Positions 40,561-49,281 of a DNA stretch of 64,000 nt are shown here, one piece after another. Position 1 is the first letter of the stretch, and each line of letters opens with the position of its first letter. The DNA comes from a virus: IMG/VR virus record IMGVR_UViG_3300027770_000025, positions 62,001 through 126,000 of that record; one strand, given 5' to 3'. Both the position numbers and the translations under genes were made by a program. The notes beneath the pieces were generated by a model. The model saw only the letters and a list, made by a program, of their open reading frames with translations. It searched no databases and was not told the origin of the DNA.

Positions 40561-41400
40561 ATGGCTAGAGTACTTAACTTTGATCAATATGTTTCGTTGA
40601 GCGAGGGAGTGAGAACTGGAACTAGAAAGGTGCCAGTAAAGCACTTCATACTTGATGGTGCTTCTTCAGCAGGTAAAAGTTCTGCGTTGAAGGATCTGAA
40701 TGATTCTTGGTGTGTTTTAGCGGTTGATTCTTTTTATAACGTTATGTTTGAAGAGCTAGGAAATGAGGATTTTGGAAATTCAGACAAACAAACTATCTCT
40801 GAAATATATCCCGGATGTCCATATGGGTACTCCAAACCAGATGATCCCAACTGGGAGAAAGCTGCAAGATGGTACATGGCTCAGGAAGCAATGTACGGGA
40901 AGATCCTGAATGAGGGCTTAAAAGACGCCACTGGAAAAGTGTTCGGAAAGCCAGCTGACAAGGATAAAGTTATCTATGACGATGTGGAGGGAACCATTAT
41001 GGACATGTTTGGTGCCGGGGATAGACCTAAATGGCTGCTGGTTCATGCACCGATCGATCACACAATAGCTAATGTTAGGAGAAGAGGAGATAGACCTTTG
41101 GATGGTGTTCTTAAAAATTCCTACTGCTTTAAGTACATGGCTCTACCAGAACCTGGTGGAATTGATCCGGATATGTCATGGAGTTCTGATGATATTAGGG
41201 CTTTGCTTCCTGGTGAAGAATGGGTAGAAGAATTCTTAACAAAGCTTGGTGTCTCTGATGATGGAAGAAGATATTGGATTTACACTAAACCCCAGCCACA
41301 AGGAAAATATGACGCGATTATTAATACAAGAGACAGTAGAGGAAATCAAAAGTCAATAGAGCAGATTGCAAAAGAGGCCAAAATAAAATTCGATCAATGA
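40561..41400 (+). CDS. CTS-tagged P-loop kinase
   Basis: 279 aa. Tag MARVLNFDQY, cut candidate LSEG (residues 13-16). Walker A GASSAGKSS (residues 33-41), then VDSFYNVMFEEL, resembles chloramphenicol phosphotransferase/nucleotide-kinase-like proteins; a lid-like Arg stretch (NVRRRGDRP) follows. It should phosphorylate a small molecule, nucleotide or RNA. With a packaging tag it would act at the moment of infection. The stop overlaps the next start (ATGA). Confidence 0.75.
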   Translation: MARVLNFDQYVSLSEGVRTGTRKVPVKHFILDGASSAGKSSALKDLNDSWCVLAVDSFYNVMFEELGNEDFGNSDKQTISEIYPGCPYGYSKPDDPNWEKAARWYMAQEAMYGKILNEGLKDATGKVFGKPADKDKVIYDDVEGTIMDMFGAGDRPKWLLVHAPIDHTIANVRRRGDRPLDGVLKNSYCFKYMALPEPGGIDPDMSWSSDDIRALLPGEEWVEEFLTKLGVSDDGRRYWIYTKPQPQGKYDAIINTRDSRGNQKSIEQIAKEAKIKFDQ

Positions 41401-42119
41401 GACACATTAAATTATTTGAATCTTTTATAAATAAAAAAAATCCGACCTATAAAGAACCTGAGTATGAGTTTAAAGAGTTCTATCGTGCATTTAAGAGCTA
41501 TCCAGAACTAAGATCAATCTTACCGTCTGATATAGATCAGGAGATATTTGAAATAAAATCAGATGGATTTGGTGACGAACCTGAATGGCTAGAAAAACAC
41601 GTAGATCCGCCTAGTAAACCGGACGAGATCACAACAGAAGAGCTATTGGAGATTGCTGGTGATGAGGATCCCCGATTTATTCCCCTCATTATTTTCTGTA
41701 AGGAACTATTAGAATCAGGTAAGATGAAAAAAATCAATCTGGAATATATGCGTCAAGGATTAACTTCAAATTTTAAGAATCATGATTGGGCTATATTAAA
41801 AAAAGATCCGAATTATTTAGATAGCTGTGAGACTGAATATAATAAAGCTATTGATGCAGGATTAACTGATAAAATACTTACTACTACTACTGGGCTAGTT
41901 CAACAATATCCAGATATAAATATAGGCCACGCTCAAGTCTGGACTTATCTCGGGCGATCAATAGAGCACTTCAATAAGGTTGAAAAGAGTGGGGGAAAAT
42001 TACCTTGTACCCAGTTCATAGTGTATGAAGGAAATTATTATACTATAGGCGGAAGAAGAAGAATGTTTTGGCACTTTTATAATAATATAGATCCCACCGT
42101 ATGGTTAATGGATATCTAA
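41397..42119 (+). CDS. CTS-tagged protein coupled to kinase
   Basis: 240 aa, tag MRHIKLFESF. C-terminal part (TQFIVYEGNYYTIGGRRRMF) looks like a ParB/Srx-type or nucleotidyl fold edge but is not assigned. ATGA overlap with the kinase gene suggests a matched pair. Confidence 0.6.
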   Translation: MRHIKLFESFINKKNPTYKEPEYEFKEFYRAFKSYPELRSILPSDIDQEIFEIKSDGFGDEPEWLEKHVDPPSKPDEITTEELLEIAGDEDPRFIPLIIFCKELLESGKMKKINLEYMRQGLTSNFKNHDWAILKKDPNYLDSCETEYNKAIDAGLTDKILTTTTGLVQQYPDINIGHAQVWTYLGRSIEHFNKVEKSGGKLPCTQFIVYEGNYYTIGGRRRMFWHFYNNIDPTVWLMDI

Positions 42120-42143
42120 ATCCACATTTGGTTATTATAATTT

Positions 42144-42169
42144 AAAGCAGACTTTGGTCTGCTTTTTTT
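42144..42169 (+). terminator. terminator of 40225-42119
   Basis: AAAGCAGACTTTGGTCTGCTTT. Confidence 0.85.
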
Positions 42170-42172
42170 ATG

Positions 42173-42181
42173 GATATATAG
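42173..42181 (+). promoter_or_regulatory. class II box GATATATAG
   Basis: Before 42203, just after a terminator. Confidence 0.65.
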
Positions 42182-42202
42182 AGCAGATAAAACGGGAGCA
42201 GC

Positions 42203-43081
42203 ATGAAGTACATTAAGCCATATCAGATATTCGAAGCCAGTGCATCAGCATCTGCACCAGCACTTACAGCGGAGCAGATAGAGTGGCTGGATAAATGTGT
42301 ACATGTAAGCTGGACTCTTAATCCACAAACAGGTCTTGTTGATGTGGATGGTGATTTCTATTGTGTAGATGAGGGTCTGACAGATTTTAAAGGGGTTAAG
42401 TTCGGGAAAGTGGGTGGGTATTTCAGTTGTGAGAAAAATGAGCTCACCTCACTGGTGGGAGCACCTAAGACCGTTAACGGTGATTTCTGGTGTCATGACA
42501 ATGAGCTCACCTCACTGGTGGGAGCACCTCAGACCGTTGGTGGGTATTTCGATTGTAGGGGCAATCAGCTCACCACACTGGTGGGAGCACCTCAGACGGT
42601 TGGTGGTTTCGATTGTGAAGGCAATCGTCTTACCTCACTTGATGGAGCACCACAAGAGGTTAAAGGGTATTTCGATTGTAGGGGCAATCAGCTCACCACA
42701 CTGGTGGGAGCACCTCAGAGCGTTGGTGGGGATTTCAATTGTGATAACAATCAGCTCACCACACTGGAGGGAGCACCTCAGACCGTTGGTGTGGATTTCT
42801 ATTGTAATGACAATGAGCTCACCACACTGGAGGGAGCACCTCAGACCGTTAAAGGGAGTTTCAATTGTGAGGGGAATCCAGTCTCTGAAAGCACTTTAAA
42901 AGCCATCTTTGCGCTAATGCGAAAAGGAATGGCTTATCAGCAGGCTCTAGAAAAACGCTGGCCGAAGATGAAAGATGTAGATAGGGTGCTAATGTATAAA
43001 CAAATGACTAATCTACCACCAGAAGAGATGAGAAAGTACAATGCGTTGGCTACCTATGCTAACATAAAGAGCTATTTATAA
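42203..43081 (+). CDS. CTS-tagged 21-residue-repeat (LRR-like) protein A
   Basis: 292 aa. Tag MKYIKPYQIFEA, then cap EQIEWLDKC...DVDGDFYC, then 8 repeats of FxCxxNxLTSLxGAPxxVGG, then a helical C-cap (QALEKRWPKMKDVDRVLMYK). One repeat is one residue short. These repeats build a solenoid, probably for protein binding. Repeats are near-identical in DNA; variation is concentrated after the F and C positions. Confidence 0.8.
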   Translation: MKYIKPYQIFEASASASAPALTAEQIEWLDKCVHVSWTLNPQTGLVDVDGDFYCVDEGLTDFKGVKFGKVGGYFSCEKNELTSLVGAPKTVNGDFWCHDNELTSLVGAPQTVGGYFDCRGNQLTTLVGAPQTVGGFDCEGNRLTSLDGAPQEVKGYFDCRGNQLTTLVGAPQSVGGDFNCDNNQLTTLEGAPQTVGVDFYCNDNELTTLEGAPQTVKGSFNCEGNPVSESTLKAIFALMRKGMAYQQALEKRWPKMKDVDRVLMYKQMTNLPPEEMRKYNALATYANIKSYL

Positions 43082-43095
43082 TTCACTATATCTCC

Positions 43096-43407
43096 TTAGA
43101 GTAGTCTTGAAGCTATCCTGTCCATGGCTTGGGCTAGCTCGTGATCCTTATCTGTGACCACATCTCCTGCGTCATGAGTTCTGAGCCAGCACTCCACCTC
43201 CTTATAGATGTTGGTCCATTTGGGATGGTGATCCATTTGGTTGCACACCTCTGCTACTTCGTTCATAAACTCCATGGCAACATTGAAATCTGCAAAAACG
43301 TATTTCTTGTACAGCGAGTTGTCGGCAGTAACCCACCCTTCTGTTTGAGTGATTGGCTTTAGTGTCTCCTGGATCTCAAACCCTCTATATTGCTGCAAGT
43401 GTCTCAT
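43096..43407 (-). CDS. CTS-tagged pterin-4a-carbinolamine dehydratase-like protein
   Basis: 103 aa, the full PCD/DCoH length. NVAMEFMNEVAEVCNQMDHH (His60-His61), Pro62, Trp, and RTHDAGDVVTDKDHELAQAM (His78, Asp79) are the PCD motif. The family dehydrates 4a-hydroxytetrahydropterin or acts as a dimerisation cofactor. The N-terminus is MRHLQQYRGFEIQE, a tag variant replacing the usual family start. Confidence 0.75.
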   Translation of the reverse strand: MRHLQQYRGFEIQETLKPITQTEGWVTADNSLYKKYVFADFNVAMEFMNEVAEVCNQMDHHPKWTNIYKEVECWLRTHDAGDVVTDKDHELAQAMDRIASRLL

Positions 43408-43523
43408 ACCGTTTGGGTGTATGTGTAGGTTTTTTTGAAATCAAACTTTAATATATACTAAAAACTAAATAAAAACTTACATATACACCTTGTTATGTGT
43501 TAGTAAAAAATAACTAACTAATT

Positions 43524-44000
43524 ATGAAATACCTAAAATTATTCGAAAATTTTATTTTGAATGAACTGACATCTTATCAACAAGCACCTGTCGAAGTAAA
43601 AGAATTTGCCGAGGGATTAAAATCACATTTAGAAGTAAATGGTTGCAGTGTTTTTGATGTTAAAGGACTATCTTTAGACGATGAAAGAAATCTAGTCTTT
43701 GATGAAAGACCCAAAGGAAAAAATATTATCTTTTCATTGAGTAATGAATTCAGTAACAAATACTTACCTGATGATGATTGTTTGAATGTTTATTACGAAA
43801 AGGGTAACGTTCAAGTAATTTCTTTGATTGTGGATTATTTGAAGGATTTTAATGAAAAAATAGGTAAAGCTACAAATGCTTCTGAAAGAACTGAAGGCTA
43901 TCGAAACGCGATGATAAATGATTATCTTATTTGGGATTTACTTGTCAAAAAAAGTGAAAAGCTTGTGAAGAACTACTCTGTTAAGTTCGTGGGTCGTTAA
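43524..44000 (+). CDS. CTS-tagged protein
   Basis: 158 aa. MKYLKLFENFILNEL: perfect tag with LNE cut. Body alpha/beta, no motif recognised. No clear GATATATA; nearest is TAATATATA near 43450. Confidence 0.65.
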   Translation: MKYLKLFENFILNELTSYQQAPVEVKEFAEGLKSHLEVNGCSVFDVKGLSLDDERNLVFDERPKGKNIIFSLSNEFSNKYLPDDDCLNVYYEKGNVQVISLIVDYLKDFNEKIGKATNASERTEGYRNAMINDYLIWDLLVKKSEKLVKNYSVKFVGR

Positions 44001-44052
44001 TTATTTTTTTATTACACATAACACTATATATCCTCTATTAGTTGCTCTATCT

Positions 44053-44143
44053 ATAAGAGACGGAACATTATCTGCATCTATTTGGAGACCGGGCCTGGTT
44101 GTGGTAAAAGGCCGAAAAGGCCAGTTTTGAAATGCGATATATA
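44053..44143 (+). repeat. 90-bp upstream repeat
   Basis: Second plus copy, also ending in a class II box; contains GGCCGAAAAGGCC hairpin. Confidence 0.8.
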
Positions 44144-44146
44144 TAA
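44136..44146 (+). promoter_or_regulatory. class II box GATATATATAA
   Basis: Before 44174, at the end of repeat 44053-44143. Confidence 0.55.
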
Positions 44147-44173
44147 TAATTAAAATAATAAGAACAACCCAAT

Positions 44174-44647
44174 ATGAAAAAAGAAAAACTAAACGAATCA
44201 GCAGAAGCAGGTGCTATGTTTATTTCGCTACACCCTGATGACTATCACGGAGCGCCAGAGGTTGACACCGTATTTCCCTCTAGTATTCCTGGGGGGTTTT
44301 CCGGTGATGTGTTTCCGACAATTCCTAGCAAAGAAGAGGTTTTTAATGATTGGTTAGCAGCAGGATATAACGCTTTTGATACGGGCTGGGACGGTGATTT
44401 TGATAACCCGCATGAGGTAGAAGAGGGACAGAAGGAGACTTTTGAACTTTATGGCGATATGCCCCTTTATTATGCGACCTATATGATAGTTATGAATGAT
44501 GAACTAAATCCGCAAGAAATAATTGAGAATATAAATTATGATATACAGGAGGAATCTTATAATGGGAATAAGCTCGATCCTGATGATTTTGTTAAGCTTC
44601 TTAACGGTATACAGGGCATTATTGCTGCATATGTATTAACTAGATAA
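44174..44647 (+). CDS. protein with shortened CTS
   Basis: 157 aa. MKKEKLNESAEAG keeps the LNE site but lacks the aromatic part of the tag. Acidic body. A box GATATATATAA lies at 44136-44146, within a repeat shared with 37307. Confidence 0.6.
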   Translation: MKKEKLNESAEAGAMFISLHPDDYHGAPEVDTVFPSSIPGGFSGDVFPTIPSKEEVFNDWLAAGYNAFDTGWDGDFDNPHEVEEGQKETFELYGDMPLYYATYMIVMNDELNPQEIIENINYDIQEESYNGNKLDPDDFVKLLNGIQGIIAAYVLTR

Positions 44648-44667
44648 TTATATAAATCTTAAATTTA

Positions 44668-45486
44668 ATGGAAAAAAAATTAAAATCTTTAGTTTTTAGA
44701 AATAAAACAGGAAGAAGGAGTCCATGGACTTGCAATTTTTATATTGGGTGTTCTAACTCATGCACATACTGCTGCTGTACGTATATTGTTAAACATTCAT
44801 GGTCATCTAGCGTTAAACTCATAAAGCACTTTATCAACGAATCGCATGCATTAGAGATTTTTGAAGAGGAGATAAAAGACAACCTAGCTTCATTACAGGA
44901 AAGGGGAAGACTTTTCTTCTCATTAACAACCGACGCAATGCTTCCCGAGACAAAAGAACTGACGTTTTCCGCTATGAGAATTTGTCATGATAATAATATT
45001 CCCTTTAAGGTTTTAACTAAATGTACAGATTGGGTAAATGGGGAATTCGTAAAAGAATTTGAGAATTCCGGAACAGTATGGGGTTTAGAACCTAAAATGG
45101 AACTTTTTGCTTTTGGCTTCTCCCTTACAGGTCATGATGAAATAGAGATTGGTGCAGGAACGAATGAGGATAGGGTAAAATCCCTTATTAAATTGAAAAA
45201 CCTCGGATTTAGAACGTTTATTAGTTTTGAACCTGTAATAGATTATGAATCCACTTTTTCAATAATGGAAAAATCCTATATGTACTGTGACTTCATGAGA
45301 ATAGGACTAATGAACGGGCCAACACGTGACAAGAATATAGATCGGGTAAAACTTCGTGGCTTCTTTGATCGTGTGAACGCTATGGTTAAATACGTTCCAG
45401 TTTATTGGGGGGATAGCATAATAACATATTTAGAAATAGATAGAGAAAATATGCCACAAAATTGTGTTATTGAAGAGATTTTCTAA
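44668..45486 (+). CDS. radical SAM protein
   Basis: 272 aa. GCSNSCTYCCC gives the CxxxCxxC iron-sulfur site (three Cys plus an extra one). TTDAMLPETKELTF and PFKVLTKCTDW fit the TIM-barrel strands of spore-photoproduct-lyase-like / SPL-like radical SAM proteins. Substrate not visible; DNA or nucleotide modification is possible. Untagged. Confidence 0.8.
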   Translation: MEKKLKSLVFRNKTGRRSPWTCNFYIGCSNSCTYCCCTYIVKHSWSSSVKLIKHFINESHALEIFEEEIKDNLASLQERGRLFFSLTTDAMLPETKELTFSAMRICHDNNIPFKVLTKCTDWVNGEFVKEFENSGTVWGLEPKMELFAFGFSLTGHDEIEIGAGTNEDRVKSLIKLKNLGFRTFISFEPVIDYESTFSIMEKSYMYCDFMRIGLMNGPTRDKNIDRVKLRGFFDRVNAMVKYVPVYWGDSIITYLEIDRENMPQNCVIEEIF

Positions 45487-45489
45487 ATC

Positions 45490-46035
45490 GTGCATAGGGA
45501 TCTAATATTAGAACACGCAAAGAGATGGAGATCTATTGGGATCGATACTGTTTCTATTAAAGTTGAGGGAGAGCACAGATCAAAGAAGCTATACAGAAAA
45601 ACACTAAAGATAAGTGATGAAATATTGAATTCGCCTGATATGCTTTCCGAAGATTTTAATTTTCTTGGCATCTCACTCAGAAATTCAGGTATTTTTTGTC
45701 TTGATATAGAGGCGATTAATAATTCAGTTGATAATTTCTATTCTCTCCTGGCAGAAAGAGAAATAGATCCCAATTCTTTTTTAATGGAAACGAGCCTAAA
45801 TGGTGGACTTCATGCTTATTTCAGAACGGATGATTTGATAATAGAGAATAAACACTTTAATTTTCTGCATGGAATTCATTTTGATATATTAACCAGATTT
45901 AGAGTATTTACCTCGCCTTCAACCTTTAGCGGTAAGAAGTATGAATGGATAGGTACACATTTTGATCGCATCTCATCATTGAATCAGATTCCGAAATTTC
46001 CAGAAGAACTTCACGATCTTATATGTGATATATAA
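45490..46035 (+). CDS. PrimPol/AEP-like protein
   Basis: 181 aa with GTG start 3 nt after the radical SAM gene. FLGISLRNSGIFCLDIEAIN (acidic motif I), then METSLNGGLHAYFRTDD (GG-x-H motif II), match bifunctional primase-polymerase N-domains. It would make primers or short DNA; helicase domain absent. Confidence 0.65.
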   Translation: MHRDLILEHAKRWRSIGIDTVSIKVEGEHRSKKLYRKTLKISDEILNSPDMLSEDFNFLGISLRNSGIFCLDIEAINNSVDNFYSLLAEREIDPNSFLMETSLNGGLHAYFRTDDLIIENKHFNFLHGIHFDILTRFRVFTSPSTFSGKKYEWIGTHFDRISSLNQIPKFPEELHDLICDI

Positions 46036-46061
46036 AGATGAAATAAAATACATTTAATTCA

Positions 46062-46304
46062 ATGAAAAATCTGATAAATTTTAAAAAATTTAGCTTAAAT
46101 GAGTCCGATCAAATCGAGAAATCTATTAATAACATTTCAGATTCTGCTCTTGATATTATTATAGATAAATGCGAGAGTGACGCACTTTTAGCTATAAAAG
46201 AAAATGTTCCTTATCTATATCAGGTGCTTTCAAAAAGATCACAATCTAGAGGAATAGACATTGATAAAATGGTTTCAGCAAAAGCTAAAATGAAATGGAT
46301 CTAG
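46062..46304 (+). CDS. small CTS-tagged protein
   Basis: 80 aa, MKNLINFKKFSLNESD: tag with LNE cut. The mature part would be about 66 residues of acidic helix ending in a basic tail. Followed by terminator 46325-46350. Confidence 0.65.
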   Translation: MKNLINFKKFSLNESDQIEKSINNISDSALDIIIDKCESDALLAIKENVPYLYQVLSKRSQSRGIDIDKMVSAKAKMKWI

Positions 46305-46324
46305 AATAGAGCACAAAGTTAATC

Positions 46325-46350
46325 AAAGCAGACATAAGTCTGCTTTTTTT
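46325..46350 (+). terminator. terminator of 46062
   Basis: AAAGCAGACATAAGTCTGCT and T-run. Confidence 0.85.
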
Positions 46351-46355
46351 GTGGT

Positions 46356-46392
46356 TTTATTTTTTTATCCCGTATAATTGACTTATCTTTAT
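46356..46392 (+). promoter_or_regulatory. class I promoter (plus)
   Basis: TTTTTTTATCCCG then TTATCTTTATG; drives 46415. Confidence 0.75.
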
Positions 46393-46414
46393 GAAAAATT
46401 TAAAACTCAAAATA

Positions 46415-46960
46415 ATGGAAAAATTAGATGGAATAAAAAAAGAAATGATTGATAGGCTTGGTCAAATATCTCCTATGCTTAGACGTGGAGATGAAAGAAG
46501 TAAAAAAATAGCAGGCATTGCAACACATTTGCATGCTTTGTCCTATATGGAGACAGGGGCAAGAAGAACCCGTTTACTTGAGGAGATATCTGATATCTAC
46601 AATGAAATGCAGGTAAAGTATAATCGTGAAATATACGAAGGATCAGGGGGAAAAATCGGATCAGGTAAAATGGTTGCTGCCACAGAAAAAGATCCAATAC
46701 ATGACATTGCAATAAAGAAAATATCAGGTATTGATGTAAATGGATTTAACACAATACAAATAAATATGGCTTTAATGCAGGACCCTATGTCCAGAATAGT
46801 ATTAGGGCAGTTTTACGGTGACGATAAAGCAGCAGACGAATTCTTTAATTTCGTATACCGATCTTTATGGACTTTGCTTCTTTGTTGCTACAGCAACAAG
46901 AGCTACGCAGAAAAAATAGAAAAGATTGTGTGCAAGTTTCCAGCACCTAGTTTAAACTAG
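46415..46960 (+). CDS. hypothetical protein from a plus-strand class I promoter
   Basis: 181 aa from MEKLDGIKKEM. The ATG at 46391 overlaps the promoter's -7 box, so its MKNLKLKI is not a tag. Helical first half, C-terminal WTLLLCCYSNKSY. Unknown; its promoter class sets it apart from neighbours. Confidence 0.6.
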   Translation: MEKLDGIKKEMIDRLGQISPMLRRGDERSKKIAGIATHLHALSYMETGARRTRLLEEISDIYNEMQVKYNREIYEGSGGKIGSGKMVAATEKDPIHDIAIKKISGIDVNGFNTIQINMALMQDPMSRIVLGQFYGDDKAADEFFNFVYRSLWTLLLCCYSNKSYAEKIEKIVCKFPAPSLN

Positions 46961-46978
46961 ATTTATGGTAATGTTACA

Positions 46979-47007
46979 AAAAAGCAGGAAATCACCTGCT
47001 TTTTTAT
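46979..47007 (+). terminator. terminator of 46415
   Basis: AAAGCAGG/CCTGCTTT stem. Confidence 0.8.
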
Positions 47008-47008
47008 G

Positions 47009-47017
47009 GATATATAA
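47009..47017 (+). promoter_or_regulatory. class II box GATATATAA
   Basis: 5 nt before ATG 47023; overlaps the discarded ATG 47017. Confidence 0.65.
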
Positions 47018-47022
47018 TGGAC

Positions 47023-47472
47023 ATGAAGAATCTAAAGACCTATAGAATGTTTGAGAGTGTGATGGAGATGACTCAGTGGCGATTACTACAAACTTTCGAA
47101 GCATTTTCACCTTCTTTTCCAAAAAACAAACACATGAATTCTTTCTTCGGGCGGGAAGAATATAAAATAAAATTATTGACTACTATAGATGGAATTAAAG
47201 TTTATCTAATTAATTCTTCCATCTTAAGTCAAAAATTTCACGTGTGGAACACATATTTAGGTAGTCATCATTATGGTAAAAAAAGTTCTCATATTCCAGA
47301 GGATGAAATTTTTATATCTGATAAAACTCCCGAGAATGAAATTAAAAGAGTAATACTGCATGAGTATGTAGAAAGAGCTATAATGAAAGTTTTAGAAACA
47401 CAATATAATATGTCACCTGAACAAGCATGGGAAATAGCTCATTATTTTGTTAAGAATGATTTAGGTTTATAA
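47023..47472 (+). CDS. CTS-tagged HExxE protein with tandem tag
   Basis: 149 aa from MKNLKTYRMFESVME (the ATG at 47017 lies in the promoter box). After METTQ-like linker comes a second tag-like LLQTFEAF, as if a new tag was added upstream of the old one. HEYVERAIM, then AWEIAH, could bind metal (HExxE...H) as in small metalloprotease-like phage proteins. The first 45 nt are nearly identical to 47490. Confidence 0.65.
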   Translation: MKNLKTYRMFESVMEMTQWRLLQTFEAFSPSFPKNKHMNSFFGREEYKIKLLTTIDGIKVYLINSSILSQKFHVWNTYLGSHHYGKKSSHIPEDEIFISDKTPENEIKRVILHEYVERAIMKVLETQYNMSPEQAWEIAHYFVKNDLGL

Positions 47473-47489
47473 GGTAACCATATAAGAAG

Positions 47490-48548
47490 ATGAAGAATTT
47501 AAAGACCTATAGAATGTTTGAGAGTGTGATGGAGCCGACCCAGGAGCAGATCGGGTGGCTCGACAAATGTGTATATGGAAGCTGGAAGCTTAACACTTCT
47601 ACAGGGCTTGTAGATGTTGATGGGAATTTCAATTGTAACGAACAGGGTCTGACGGATCTTAAAGGTGTTAGATTCGGAGAAGTGAGCGAGGATTTCGATT
47701 GTGAAGACAATCGTCTCACCTCACTTGATGGAGCACCACAAGAGGTTAAAGGGAGTTTCAATTGTAATAGTAATCAGCTCACAAGTCTGGAGGGAGCACC
47801 TCAGGCTGTTAATGGGAGTTTCGATTGCCAGAATAATCAGCTCACAAGTCTGGTGGGAGCACCCCAGAAAGTTGGTGGGGCTTTCAGTTGTTATCGCAAT
47901 CGGCTCACCTCACTCGAGGGAGCACCTCAGACCGTTGGCGGGAGTTTCTATTGTAACGGCAATCAGCTCACAAGTCTTGAGGGAGCACCTCAGAGTGTTG
48001 ATGGTGATTTCGATTGTAGGAGCAATCAGCTCACCACCCTGGTGGGAGCAACTAAGACAGTTGGCAAGCATTTCATTTGTAGTCATAATCAGCTCACAAG
48101 TCTGGTGGGGGCACCTCAGAAAGTTGATGGGGATTTCACTTGTAAGAACAATGCTCTAACCTCACTGGTGGGAGCACCACAGACTGTTAATGAGTTTTTC
48201 AATTGTAGTGAGAATCAGCTCACAAGTCTTGAGGGAGCACCTCAGACCGTTGGTGGAAGTTTCTATTGTATAGATAATCAGCTCACAAGTCTTGAGGGAG
48301 CACCTCAGAAAGTTGGTGGTATTTTCCACTGTGAGGATAATCCAGTTACTGAGAAGACACTTAAAGAAATATTAGATTATATGGGAATGCGTAGATCCTA
48401 TCTAGATGTTGTTAAATCCCGATGGTACCTATTTCCCTTGGAGGATCAGGTGCTGTTATACAGACCTGATTTCGAGTGGATTGGAGCAGAAGAGAGAAGG
48501 AAGTTGGATGCTATGAAAACTTATACCAATATTAAAGGAATGATATAA
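47490..48548 (+). CDS. CTS-tagged 21-residue-repeat (LRR-like) protein B
   Basis: 352 aa. Tag MKNLKTYRMFESVME, cap EQIGWLDKC, 11 repeats, C-cap (SRWYLFPLEDQVLLYRPDFE). The largest family member. Tag shared with the preceding gene rather than with the other repeat proteins, so tags move independently of bodies. Confidence 0.8.
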   Translation: MKNLKTYRMFESVMEPTQEQIGWLDKCVYGSWKLNTSTGLVDVDGNFNCNEQGLTDLKGVRFGEVSEDFDCEDNRLTSLDGAPQEVKGSFNCNSNQLTSLEGAPQAVNGSFDCQNNQLTSLVGAPQKVGGAFSCYRNRLTSLEGAPQTVGGSFYCNGNQLTSLEGAPQSVDGDFDCRSNQLTTLVGATKTVGKHFICSHNQLTSLVGAPQKVDGDFTCKNNALTSLVGAPQTVNEFFNCSENQLTSLEGAPQTVGGSFYCIDNQLTSLEGAPQKVGGIFHCEDNPVTEKTLKEILDYMGMRRSYLDVVKSRWYLFPLEDQVLLYRPDFEWIGAEERRKLDAMKTYTNIKGMI

Positions 48549-48550
48549 TG

Positions 48551-48559
48551 ATATATAAG
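48551..48559 (+). promoter_or_regulatory. class II box GATATATAA
   Basis: Before lipoprotein 48582. Confidence 0.55.
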
Positions 48560-48581
48560 ACAATAAAAAAAACATAATAAA

Positions 48582-49262
48582 ATGAAAAACCTAAAAACGA
48601 TTACTATTTTCCTGTTTGCCACCTTATTAATAGCTGGGTGCTCAGACAGCGTACAAAAAGTGCAAACTGCCCAAGAGAACGAGGCTAAAGCCCTTAAAAT
48701 TCACGAAGGTGCTTTTGCTTTCTGTGGAGCATCTGCTGCAGTGCCTACAGGCAATAAGATCATTATTCAAGGCGTGGAGTTCGATGAAGGATGTGCTATC
48801 TGTCCAGTTCTAACAGGACCTTCCATCTCTAATCTAGACATGTATGGCAGTGGAGGTACTTGGGGAGATTTCGCAGTGGCGTCCAACTTTCAAACACCAG
48901 ACGGAACAGATAAAACAATCTGGAGCCTATTCTGGTACTTTGACACCACTACCACTATTCCTCAGTTCAACCCTGAAAGCAAGAAGTGGGAGTTATCTTC
49001 CCCAGTGAACAGATCATTTACAATTAACCTGGATTCACCAGCAACATCTGAGAGCAACATGTTTGCTATGCCTGGTGTGGTTTTTGATACCACTGAATCT
49101 GGAATTATCTTAGCTAAAGTTTATGGACCACTTAATGAAGCAGCAATTCCTTTGCGTAAAGCAGTAGCTGTTAAGAACGGGGAGACTTCAATAACTGCAG
49201 CAAAAGAAGGATTTCCCTACCCAGTAGGTACCCCAATCCCGACGATGCCAAAGAAAAAGTAA
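48582..49262 (+). CDS. lipoprotein
   Basis: 226 aa. Signal peptide ITIFLFATLLIAGCSD with lipobox IAGC (Cys20). MKNLKTI looks like the tag's first residues but runs into a hydrophobic core, so it is secretory. CAICPVLTGPSIS and conserved Trp/Tyr; no family recognised. GATATATAA at 48551-48559; terminator follows. Confidence 0.7.
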   Translation: MKNLKTITIFLFATLLIAGCSDSVQKVQTAQENEAKALKIHEGAFAFCGASAAVPTGNKIIIQGVEFDEGCAICPVLTGPSISNLDMYGSGGTWGDFAVASNFQTPDGTDKTIWSLFWYFDTTTTIPQFNPESKKWELSSPVNRSFTINLDSPATSESNMFAMPGVVFDTTESGIILAKVYGPLNEAAIPLRKAVAVKNGETSITAAKEGFPYPVGTPIPTMPKKK

Positions 49263-49281
49263 ACACCACCAACATTAAATT

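Noticed and set aside
46391-46414. MKNLKLKI as a packaging tag on 46415
   Set aside because: This ATG overlaps the promoter's -7 box, so it is unlikely to be translated.
48582-48640. MKNLKTI of the lipoprotein as a packaging tag
   Set aside because: It continues into a hydrophobic core and lipobox, so it is a secretion signal.
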